A stretch of DNA of 13,741 nt, from positions 1-13,741 of the forward strand of contig CAMYEJ010000020.1 in NCBI GenBank assembly GCA_947254665.1, read 5' to 3'. The notes below the pieces were generated by a model, which made no database searches, had not been told where the DNA came from, and was given only the letters and a program-made list of their open reading frames with translations. Source of the stretch: an uncultured Peptoniphilus sp. GTDB taxonomy: Bacteria > Bacillota > Clostridia > Tissierellales > Peptoniphilaceae. Every line of letters starts with the position of its first letter. The stretch's first letter is position 1. A program made the position numbers and the translations under genes. Below are positions 6,911-13,741 of the stretch, in pieces.

Positions 6911-9319
6911 TTATTTTACAACTATGTTAAGTATTTTTCCTTTAACATAGATCTTTTTAACTATCTTTTTACCTTCTAACCAGTTTTTAAAATCTTCAGT
7001 CGCTTCTGCTTTAGCAAATACTTCTTCGTCTGTAGCTTCTTTTGGAACTACTACTTTAAATCTTACTTTGCCATTGAATTGTACTGGTATCTCTACTTCA
7101 TCATCAACTAACATATCTTCTTCGTAAGTTGGCCACTTTGCTTCGTTTAGGTAGCCTCCAATCACTTCGTGGAACTGTTCTTCTGTGATATGAGGTGCCA
7201 CTGGATTTAGAAGAATTAAAAGTGTTTCGTAATCTTTTTTAGTTATACTTCCTTGTCCATAGAACTCATTTACTAAACTCATTAGTGCCGCTATTGCAGT
7301 GTTAAATTTAAGAGTTTCATAGTCGTCAGTAACTTTTTTAATAGTCTTGTGAATTAATGATTCTAAGTTCTTTGAATATCCACTTTCATCATTAATTAGT
7401 TCAGCTAGTCCGTAAACTCTATCTAAGAATCTTCTAGCTCCCTTAACTCCGTTTGTACTCCATGGTGCAGCCTTTTCAAAATCTCCCATAAACATTTCAT
7501 AGGTTCTTAAAGTATCTGCTCCATATTCATTTACAATGTCGTCTGGATTAATTACATTTCCTCTGGACTTAGACATCTTTTCAGAATTTGATCCAAGAAT
7601 CATTCCATGAGAAGTTCTCTTTTTGTATGGTTCTTTGGTTGGCACTACTCCAATATCGTATAGGAATCTATGCCAGAATCTTGAATACAATAAGTGAAGG
7701 GTTGTATGTTCCATTCCTCCGTTGTACCAGTCAACTTGCAAGAAGTGATCTAAAAGTTTTGGATCTGCCAATGCTTCATGATTGTGAGGATCGATATATC
7801 TTAAGAAGTACCATGATGATCCTGCCCATTGAGGCATTGTGTCTGTTTCTCTCTTAGCTGGGCCTCCACATACTGGACAAGTTGTGTTTACGAATGAATC
7901 CATTTGTGAAAGTGGACTTTCTCCATCGTGAGATGGCTCATAATTTTCAACTTCTGGAAGTCTAAGTGGAAGATCTTTTTCATCCATAGGTACATAACCA
8001 CATTTATCACAATGGATTATTGGAATTGGTTCTCCCCAATATCTTTGTCTTGAGAATACCCAGTCTCTCAATTTATAATTAGTCTTTTTTTCTCCGATAT
8101 GTTTATCTTCTAAGAATTTAATTATTTTTTCGCTAGCTTCCTTAACACTTAGTCCATTTAAAAAGTCTGAATTAATAACTGTACAATTTTCTTTTTCTAC
8201 CATTGGTAGTTCTTTACTATCTTTGTTATCTATTACTTGTATTATTTCAAGTCCAAATTTAGTTGCAAATTCAAAGTCTCTTGTATCATGAGCTGGAACC
8301 GCCATTATAGCACCGCTACCATAGGTCATTAAAACATAGTCTGATGTCCACACTGGTATTTCTTTTCCATTTGCTGGGTTTATTGCATGGATTCCTTTAA
8401 GTTCAACCCCAGTTTTATTTGTAGAAAGTTCTGTTCTTTCAAAATCGGACTTCTTGGATACTTCTTCTATATATTTCTCTACATCGCTTATATTTTCGAT
8501 TCTATCTCTATATTTTTGAATAAGTGGATGTTCAGGAGATATAACCATGTAGGTTGCTCCAAAGATTGTATCTGGTCTAGTTGTGAAGATTTCTAGTTCT
8601 TCATCTAAATCTTTTAATTTAAATTTTACGTCTGCTCCTACTGATTTACCTATCCAGTTTCTTTGTTGGGTCTTAACTCTTTCGATGAAGTCTACTTCAT
8701 CAAGTCCTTCTAGAAGTTTTTCTGCATAGTCAGTTATCTTAAGCATCCATTGAGATTTAACTTTTCTAACTACTTCTGTGCCGCATCTTTCACAGCATCC
8801 ACCGACAACTTCTTCATTTGCTAATCCAACTTTACAAGATGGACACCAGTTAATAGGCATCTCTTGTTTATAAGCTAGACCATGTTTAAATAGTTGTAAG
8901 AAGATCCATTGAGTCCATTTATAATATTCTGGATCTGTAGTATCTATTTCTCTATCCCAATCAAATGAAAATCCTATTGATTTAAGTTGTCTTTTGAAAT
9001 TCTTTATATTATCTAGAGTTACTTTCTTAGGATGAATCTTATTCTTTATAGCGTAGTTTTCTGTTGGAAGTCCAAATGCGTCCCATCCCATTGGGAATAG
9101 AACTTGTTCACCTTGGAGTCTTCTCTTTCTAGAAACTACATCTAGAGCTGTATATGGTCTTGCGTGACCAACGTGAAGACCTTGTCCTGATGGATAAGGA
9201 AATTCAACTAAAGCATAAAACTTTTTCTTATTTAAATCATCATCTGTTTTAAAAGTCTTATGCTCATCCCAATAATCTTGCCATTTTTTTTCTATTTCTT
9301 TTGGATTATACTTTTTCAT
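6911..9319 (-). CDS. leuS: leucyl-tRNA synthetase
   Basis: The 802-residue class I synthetase charges tRNA-Leu. The HIGH motif appears as HVGH at 49-52 after YPSGQGL, and KMSKS is at 581-585. A zinc knuckle is seen at Cys159, Cys162, Cys175/176 and Cys179. A second Cys cluster (Cys437, Cys440, Cys481, Cys484) lies in the later insertion. The CP1 editing domain shows [12 protein letters not shown] (246-257) and the discriminating Asp345 in AVPAHDTRD. The C-terminal tRNA-binding domain ends at [10 protein letters not shown]. Length fits the bacterial family. The ATG has AGGTGA, which overlaps the asnS stop 7 bp upstream, so the two genes share a transcript. No T-box leader is present. Confidence 0.98.
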   Translation of the reverse strand: MKKYNPKEIEKKWQDYWDEHKTFKTDDDLNKKKFYALVEFPYPSGQGLHVGHARPYTALDVVSRKRRLQGEQVLFPMGWDAFGLPTENYAIKNKIHPKKVTLDNIKNFKRQLKSIGFSFDWDREIDTTDPEYYKWTQWIFLQLFKHGLAYKQEMPINWCPSCKVGLANEEVVGGCCERCGTEVVRKVKSQWMLKITDYAEKLLEGLDEVDFIERVKTQQRNWIGKSVGADVKFKLKDLDEELEIFTTRPDTIFGATYMVISPEHPLIQKYRDRIENISDVEKYIEEVSKKSDFERTELSTNKTGVELKGIHAINPANGKEIPVWTSDYVLMTYGSGAIMAVPAHDTRDFEFATKFGLEIIQVIDNKDSKELPMVEKENCTVINSDFLNGLSVKEASEKIIKFLEDKHIGEKKTNYKLRDWVFSRQRYWGEPIPIIHCDKCGYVPMDEKDLPLRLPEVENYEPSHDGESPLSQMDSFVNTTCPVCGGPAKRETDTMPQWAGSSWYFLRYIDPHNHEALADPKLLDHFLQVDWYNGGMEHTTLHLLYSRFWHRFLYDIGVVPTKEPYKKRTSHGMILGSNSEKMSKSRGNVINPDDIVNEYGADTLRTYEMFMGDFEKAAPWSTNGVKGARRFLDRVYGLAELINDESGYSKNLESLIHKTIKKVTDDYETLKFNTAIAALMSLVNEFYGQGSITKKDYETLLILLNPVAPHITEEQFHEVIGGYLNEAKWPTYEEDMLVDDEVEIPVQFNGKVRFKVVVPKEATDEEVFAKAEATEDFKNWLEGKKIVKKIYVKGKILNIVVK

Positions 9320-9326
9320 ATTTCAC

Positions 9327-10709
9327 CTATATATCTGCTGAGTTAACTGTTCTTGGGAATGGAATTACGTCACGAATATTCTTCATACCTGTAATGTACA
9401 TTACAAGTCTTTCAAATCCAATTCCATATCCTGAAGTTATAACCGTACCATATCTTCTTAAATCTAAATACCATTCATATGCATCTACATCAAGTCCTAG
9501 TTCTCTCATTCTATTTTCAAGTACATCTGGTCTGTGTTCCCTTTGAGATCCACCTACAAGTTCTCCGATTCCTGGAACAAGTAAATCAGATGCTCTTACA
9601 GTCTTATTATCTTCATTCAAAGTCATGTAGAAAGCTTTTATTTCCTTTGGATAGTCTGTTACAAATACAGGCTTTTTAAATATCTCTTCTGTTAAATATC
9701 TTTCGTGTTCTGTTTGTAAATCTATTCCCCATTCAACAGGATATTTAAAGTCTGCTTTTGATTCTTTTAATAATTCTACCGCTTCTGTGTAGGTGACTTT
9801 TCCAAAATCTTTTTCAACGATTGATTTAAGTCTATCTAAAAGTCCCTTATCTATAAATTGATTGAAAAATTCCATTTCATCAGGTGCGTTTTCAAGAACA
9901 TAGTTAATTACATACTTAATGCAGCCTTCTACATTTTCAAGCATGCCTTCTAGCTTACAAAAACTTAGTTCTGGTTCAACCATCCAGAATTCTGCAGCGT
10001 GTCTAGCTGTATTTGAGTTTTCTGCTCTAAATGTAGGTCCAAATGTGTAGCAATCTCTAAATGCATGGGCAAATGCTTCTGCTTCCAACTGACCACTTAC
10101 AGTTAAATGTGTTTCTCTTCCAAAGAAATCTTCGTTATAATCAACTTTTCCATCTATCATTGGAACATCTTGTAAATCTAATGTAGTTACTTGGAACATT
10201 TCTCCAGCACCTTCAGCATCTGATGCAGTAATGATTGGGCTGTGTACATATACAAATCCATTTTCTTGGAAGTATTTATGAATTGCAAAAGCAATCAAAC
10301 TTCTAACCTTAAATACCGCTTTGAATGTATTTGTCCTTGGTCTTAAGTGTGTCTTAGTTCTTAGGTATTCCATTGTGTGTCTCTTTTTTTGAAGAGGGTA
10401 ATCCCTGTCGCTAAGTCCTATTAACTTTACTTCCTTTGCATGAAGTTCAACAGATTGTTTTGTTCCAGGAGATTCTACAATTTTTCCCGTTACTTCTATT
10501 GAGCTAGAAATGGTGTACTTGCTAACTTCATCAAAGTTTTCTAGATTGCTTTCTAGTACAATTTGAAGTGATTTGAAAGAGCTTCCATCGTTTAATTCTA
10601 TAAATCCAAAGTTTTTAGAACTTCTAGAGGTCTTAATCCAACCACACACCGTTACTTCTTTATCTATAAAACTCTTATCTTTTAGTACTTTTTGTATATC
10701 TATAACCAT
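9327..10709 (-). CDS. asnS: asparaginyl-tRNA synthetase, bacterial type
   Basis: The 460-residue class IIb synthetase charges tRNA-Asn directly. An N-terminal OB-fold anticodon domain (about 17-98) begins [21 protein letters not shown]. Motif 2 is [21 protein letters not shown] (about 227-247), and motif 3 is [25 protein letters not shown] (429-453). The [13 protein letters not shown] segment and the insertion before the second half match the E. coli AsnRS architecture, and the IPFPRT C-terminus separates it from AspRS. Strong AGGAGG lies upstream of the ATG. It sits between rarA and leuS. Its presence implies that direct asparaginylation exists in the organism. Confidence 0.97.
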   Translation of the reverse strand: MVIDIQKVLKDKSFIDKEVTVCGWIKTSRSSKNFGFIELNDGSSFKSLQIVLESNLENFDEVSKYTISSSIEVTGKIVESPGTKQSVELHAKEVKLIGLSDRDYPLQKKRHTMEYLRTKTHLRPRTNTFKAVFKVRSLIAFAIHKYFQENGFVYVHSPIITASDAEGAGEMFQVTTLDLQDVPMIDGKVDYNEDFFGRETHLTVSGQLEAEAFAHAFRDCYTFGPTFRAENSNTARHAAEFWMVEPELSFCKLEGMLENVEGCIKYVINYVLENAPDEMEFFNQFIDKGLLDRLKSIVEKDFGKVTYTEAVELLKESKADFKYPVEWGIDLQTEHERYLTEEIFKKPVFVTDYPKEIKAFYMTLNEDNKTVRASDLLVPGIGELVGGSQREHRPDVLENRMRELGLDVDAYEWYLDLRRYGTVITSGYGIGFERLVMYITGMKNIRDVIPFPRTVNSADI

Positions 10710-10728
10710 AATTCCTCCTAGTTATATT

Positions 10729-10758
10729 TTTATATTATTTTATATAAAAATTTGTAAA
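10729..10758 (-). promoter_or_regulatory. weak promoter candidate for asnS-leuS
   Basis: TTTACA (10758-10753) and TATAAA (10734-10729) are separated by 18 bp in the rarA-asnS gap, each one base or so from consensus. The inferred start would lie very close to the asnS SD, leaving almost no leader. The sequence is A/T only over long stretches, so chance matching is a concern. asnS may simply be read through from nrdR-rarA. Confidence 0.3.
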
Positions 10759-10770
10759 ATTACAAATTTT
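10747..10770 (-). repeat. perfect AT-rich inverted repeat spanning the rarA stop codon
   Basis: Arms AAAATTTGTA (10747-10756) and TACAAATTTT (10761-10770) are perfect complements around a 4-nt centre. The repeat covers the last rarA codons and the stop at 10760-10762. On the minus-strand RNA the second arm ends in a run of U, so it could be a weak terminator. With only one G-C pair in the stem it would be unstable. Confidence 0.4.
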
Positions 10771-12064
10771 CTTCTATATTTTTTAAAAATTCAATTATCT
10801 TTTCTTCTTCTCCAGAAGACTTGGGTCTAAAATATTTTCTATCCCTAAACTCTATTGGAAGATAATCCTGTCTTACATAGCCACCATAGCTGTGTGGATA
10901 CTTATAAGTTTCTTCATTATTTACCGATGGGTTGTGCTTATCTCTTAAATACATCGGAATAGTATAAGACCTGCCTTCCCTAGCATCTCTTAAAGCTTCA
11001 TCTATTGCAATGTAGGATGCATTTGATTTTGGACTTGTAGCAAGATATATCGCACATTGGGACAAAATAATTCTGCCTTCAGGAAGTCCAACAATGTTTA
11101 CAGCATCAAAACAAGATACGGCTACTTGTAAAGCATTTGGATTTGCACAACCAATATCTTCAGATGCAAATATTATCATTCTTCTAGCTATAAACTTTGG
11201 ATCTTCTCCCGAATTCAACATCTGCGCCAGGTAGAATACCGCCGCATCTGGATCTGTTCCTCGCATTGATTTTATAAATCCACTTATGTTATCATAATGG
11301 GAATTTCCATTCTTATCATAGAGAACTTTCTTTTTCATTACAGAGTTTTCAACGTCAGTTTTATTTATTATTATTTCTCCGCTCCTACTAGGAGTAGAAA
11401 GTGCTGCTATTTCTAAGTTGTTTAGAAGGGATCTCGCATCATTTCCTGCTAGAAGAACTAGAGTCTTCTTAGCATCATCAGAAAGCTTAACATTTAATTG
11501 CTTAAGTCCTTTATCCTCAGATATTGTCCTTTCTATTAATAAGAGCAAATCTTCTTCCTTAAGTGGCTCAAGATTTATTATTTGACATCTAGAAAGAAGT
11601 GCTGAGTTTACTTCAAAATAAGGATTCTCAGTAGTAGCACCTATAAGTGTTACAAGTCCTTTTTCTACAAATGGAAGTAGTGCGTCCTGTTGTGACTTAT
11701 TAAATCTATGAATTTCATCAATAAAGAGAATCGTCTTTACATTATTAAATTTTAAATTATCCTCTGCAGTTTTAAGTAACTCTCTAAGCTCTTTTACTCC
11801 GGATGTTACCGCTGATATCCTTACGAACTTATATCCAGAAAGTCCTGCAAATATCTCTGCAAGAGTAGTCTTACCTACTCCGGGTGGTCCATAAAAAATC
11901 ATTGAGAAGACTCTACCAGATCTTAAAAGCCTGTTCAGATACTTTCCTTCACCGACAATATGGCTTTGTCCTACAAATTCATCTAAATTCTTAGGACGCA
12001 TCCTCTCAGCTAATGGAGCGTTAGATTTATTTTTCTTTTCTGCAGCAAGATCAAATAGATCCAT
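10760..12064 (-). CDS. rarA: RarA/MgsA-type replication-associated AAA+ ATPase
   Basis: The 434-residue protein belongs to the RarA (MgsA, Mgs1/WRNIP1) family, which acts at stalled replication forks. It begins MDLFDLAAEKK and PLAERMRPKNLDEFVGQ (17-33), the usual family start. The Walker A motif is GPPGVGKTT (59-67), Walker B is LFIDEIHRF (113-121), sensor 1 is IGATTENP (141-148) and the arginine finger is in SALLSRC (154-160). The C-terminal tetramerisation region carries GTDPDAAVFYLAQML and ARRMIIFASEDIG, which distinguish RarA from RuvB and clamp-loader subunits. An AGAGGT site overlaps the nrdR stop, 3 bp before the ATG. Co-transcription with nrdR is likely. Confidence 0.94.
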   Translation of the reverse strand: MDLFDLAAEKKNKSNAPLAERMRPKNLDEFVGQSHIVGEGKYLNRLLRSGRVFSMIFYGPPGVGKTTLAEIFAGLSGYKFVRISAVTSGVKELRELLKTAEDNLKFNNVKTILFIDEIHRFNKSQQDALLPFVEKGLVTLIGATTENPYFEVNSALLSRCQIINLEPLKEEDLLLLIERTISEDKGLKQLNVKLSDDAKKTLVLLAGNDARSLLNNLEIAALSTPSRSGEIIINKTDVENSVMKKKVLYDKNGNSHYDNISGFIKSMRGTDPDAAVFYLAQMLNSGEDPKFIARRMIIFASEDIGCANPNALQVAVSCFDAVNIVGLPEGRIILSQCAIYLATSPKSNASYIAIDEALRDAREGRSYTIPMYLRDKHNPSVNNEETYKYPHSYGGYVRQDYLPIEFRDRKYFRPKSSGEEEKIIEFLKNIEENL

Positions 12065-12067
12065 AAC

Positions 12068-12520
12068 TTACCTCTTTTGAAATTTATCTAGCTCTTTGTA
12101 GAAAGAATCTACGTCTGTGAAATTTCTATAAACTGAAGCAAATCTTACATAGGCAACTTCATCGAGGTTCTTTAAATATTCCATGACAATTTCGCCTATT
12201 TCATCAGATTGCACTTCTCTTTTCATAGTGTTTCTAATATTACGCTCAACTTCACTTACAATTTCGTCAATCTTTTCTATATTGACAGGTCTCTTTTCAC
12301 AAGATTTTATAATTCCAATACGTATCTTTTCTGGATCAAAAGTCTGTCTATTTCCATCTCTTTTAACTACTATTAGTGGAGTTTCTTCAATTGTCTCATA
12401 GGTTGTCCATCTCTTTTTACAATTTGGACATTCCCTTCTTCTTCTAATTATTGAGCCTTCGTCGGTCTGTCTTGAGTCGACTACCTTTGAATCAAGACTT
12501 CCGCAAAATGGACATTTCAT
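12068..12520 (-). CDS. nrdR: transcriptional repressor NrdR
   Basis: The 150-residue regulator represses ribonucleotide reductase genes according to ATP/dATP levels. The zinc ribbon uses Cys3, Cys6, Cys31 and Cys34 (CPFC and CPNC), with the [18 protein letters not shown] stretch between. The ATP-cone domain starts at about 48 ([19 protein letters not shown]) and ends with [16 protein letters not shown]. Length is exactly that of the family. The start has GGGTGAT before the ATG. It lies between ftsZ and rarA. No ribonucleotide reductase gene or NrdR box pair was seen in this window, so its targets lie elsewhere. Confidence 0.97.
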   Translation of the reverse strand: MKCPFCGSLDSKVVDSRQTDEGSIIRRRRECPNCKKRWTTYETIEETPLIVVKRDGNRQTFDPEKIRIGIIKSCEKRPVNIEKIDEIVSEVERNIRNTMKREVQSDEIGEIVMEYLKNLDEVAYVRFASVYRNFTDVDSFYKELDKFQKR

Positions 12521-12530
12521 ATTATCACCC

Positions 12531-12558
12531 TTTTATAAAGATAATTATTTTATATTAA
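12531..12558 (-). promoter_or_regulatory. weak promoter candidate for nrdR-rarA
   Basis: Between the ftsZ terminator and nrdR the minus strand carries TTTAAT and TATAAA about 16 bp apart, just upstream of the SD. The -35 match is poor. Position supports it, since transcription from ftsZ should stop at the preceding terminator, but sequence alone is weak evidence. Confidence 0.25.
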
Positions 12559-12575
12559 AGTTATATTTTTAAAAT

Positions 12576-12602
12576 AAAAAAACAGGGTATCCTTAGATAC
12601 CC
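12576..12602 (-). terminator. intrinsic terminator of ftsZ
   Basis: A 7-bp stem GGGUAUC/GAUACCC with a UAAG loop is followed on the minus-strand RNA by UG and seven U, then AUUUU. It starts 16 nt after the ftsZ stop. No T-run follows on the plus strand, so it serves ftsZ only. Confidence 0.9.
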
Positions 12603-12618
12603 ATTAAAATCTATTAAT

Positions 12619-13695
12619 TTAATCTTCGAATCTTCTCTTTAGAAATTCTGGAATATCTAGATCACTAGCACTATCTCTCTTAGCCTTTGGTGCTCTAGAT
12701 TCTTTAATAGAATCTGTTCTTAATAAAGTTCTTCCATGATCTTCATCTTCAAATTCAGTAGCAATTACTGTAATCTTAACGCTATCTTTTAATGTATCGT
12801 CAATACCTGCCCCAAATATGATATTAGCATCTTCAGATACATAGTCACGAATAAGGTCAGCAGCTTCGTTAACTTCAAATATTCCAAGGTCATTTCCTGC
12901 AGTAATATTAATAAGTACAGATTTAGCACCTTCTATAGAAGTTTCTAGTAGAGGAGAGTTGATTGCTAATTTTGCAGCTTCGGTTGCTCTGTCATCTCCA
13001 GATGCAATACCGATACCCATATGAGCGATACCTTTATCTTCCATGATGGTTTTAACGTCTGCAAAGTCAAGATTAATAAGGTTTGGTACAGAAATTAAAT
13101 CAGATATACCTTGAACACCTTGTTTTAAAATTTCGTCAGCCATTTCAAATGCTTTTGCAAATGAAGTCTTCTTATCAGAAATATCAAGAAGTCTGTCGTT
13201 AGGAATAATAACAAGTGTGTCTACCTTTTCTTTTAAAGCTTGGATTCCTCTTTCAGCAGATTTAGATCTTCTAACACCTTCAAAGCTAAATGGTTTTGTA
13301 ACTACACCTACAGTTAGAAGTCCTAATTCTTGAGCTACTTCAGCAACTACTGGAGCTGCTCCAGTACCTGTACCACCGCCCATTCCAGCTGTTATAAATA
13401 CCATGTCCGCTCCTTCAAGAGCTTCTCTTATTTCATCTCTAGATTCTTCAGCAGATTTTTCTCCTACATCAGGGTTTGCTCCTGCTCCTAATCCTTTAGT
13501 TATTTTTTCTCCGATTTGTACTTTATTATCTGCAAGAGTAGTCTTAAGAGCTTGTTTATCTGTATTTAAAGCATAGAACTCTACACCCTTAACTCCTGCT
13601 GTAATCATTCTGTTAACGGCATTATTTCCGCCACCGCCAACTCCAAATATTTTTATTTTAGCGAATTCATCGTGATCCAACTCAAAATCTAACAT
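12619..13695 (-). CDS. ftsZ: cell division protein FtsZ
   Basis: The 358-residue tubulin-like GTPase forms the division ring. It shows the N-terminal [17 protein letters not shown] (14-30), the tubulin signature GGGTGTG (106-112) and the T7 loop NLDFADV (208-214) with Asp210 and Asp213 for catalysis. The conserved C-terminal peptide DIPEFLKRR (347-355) contacts FtsA, SepF or similar partners. The linker between globular core and tail is short (about 318-346), making the protein shorter than many FtsZ. The start has AGGAGGAAGTT before the ATG. Only 46 bp upstream are visible, so promoter and neighbour (often ftsA or a divisome gene) cannot be seen. Confidence 0.98.
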   Translation of the reverse strand: MLDFELDHDEFAKIKIFGVGGGGNNAVNRMITAGVKGVEFYALNTDKQALKTTLADNKVQIGEKITKGLGAGANPDVGEKSAEESRDEIREALEGADMVFITAGMGGGTGTGAAPVVAEVAQELGLLTVGVVTKPFSFEGVRRSKSAERGIQALKEKVDTLVIIPNDRLLDISDKKTSFAKAFEMADEILKQGVQGISDLISVPNLINLDFADVKTIMEDKGIAHMGIGIASGDDRATEAAKLAINSPLLETSIEGAKSVLINITAGNDLGIFEVNEAADLIRDYVSEDANIIFGAGIDDTLKDSVKITVIATEFEDEDHGRTLLRTDSIKESRAPKAKRDSASDLDIPEFLKRRFED

Positions 13696-13741
13696 AACTT
13701 CCTCCTCATCTTTATATACTTATATTTTATTAGTAAAATAC

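Noticed and set aside
10573..10830. Plus-strand open frame across the asnS-rarA gap
   Set aside because: It looks like a hydrophobic small protein, but that follows from A/T-rich antisense reading. It lacks an SD and overlaps two well-supported genes.
13696..13741. ftsZ promoter upstream of its SD
   Set aside because: TTTACT and TATAAA can be picked out but with only 15 bp between them, and too little upstream sequence is present to judge.
1..13741. CRISPR array, insertion sequence, prophage or defence genes
   Set aside because: No regularly spaced repeats, transposase, integrase or terminal inverted repeats were seen; all genes are conserved housekeeping genes on one strand.

Overview
The window is A+T-rich DNA with every gene on the minus strand. 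It reads as ordinary chromosomal core sequence of a low-GC Gram-positive bacterium. Three things point to the Firmicutes: a PolC-like gene ending the cluster, the ftsZ-nrdR pairing, and the order rpsB-tsf-pyrH-frr-uppS-cdsA-rseP-ispG-polC. The protein style and AT content suggest an anaerobic coccus-like lineage (Tissierellia/Peptoniphilaceae). That placement is inference, because no database search was possible. I see no mobile element, CRISPR array, tRNA, rRNA or phage gene.

In the direction of transcription (high to low coordinates) the layout is as follows. ftsZ (13695-12619) stands alone and ends at its own intrinsic terminator. nrdR and rarA follow, 3 bp apart. After a 50-bp AT-rich gap come asnS and leuS, 7 bp apart, closed by a strong terminator at about 6873-6902. 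A 293-bp non-coding stretch then holds an AT-rich spacer, two promoter candidates (one close to consensus) and an rpsB leader of about 97 nt that can fold.

The large translation and envelope cluster follows. It is split by two intrinsic terminators, probably partial ones (attenuators): one between rpsB and tsf, one between frr and uppS. This gives three expression tiers: rpsB; tsf-pyrH-frr; uppS-cdsA-rseP-ispG-polC. Genes in the last tier are tightly packed, with 4-bp ATGA overlaps at uppS/cdsA, cdsA/rseP and rseP/ispG and a 3-bp gap to polC. The dxr gene often found between cdsA and rseP in this cluster is absent.

The genes supply ribosome components and factors (S2, EF-Ts, RRF), two aminoacyl-tRNA synthetases, UMP kinase, lipid-carrier and phospholipid precursor synthesis (UppS, CdsA), intramembrane proteolysis (RseP), isoprenoid synthesis that feeds UppS (IspG), replication and repair (PolC, RarA), dNTP-synthesis control (NrdR) and division (FtsZ). 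No previously undescribed system is evident. The points most worth a second look are regulatory: the rpsB leader, the two internal terminators and the missing dxr.
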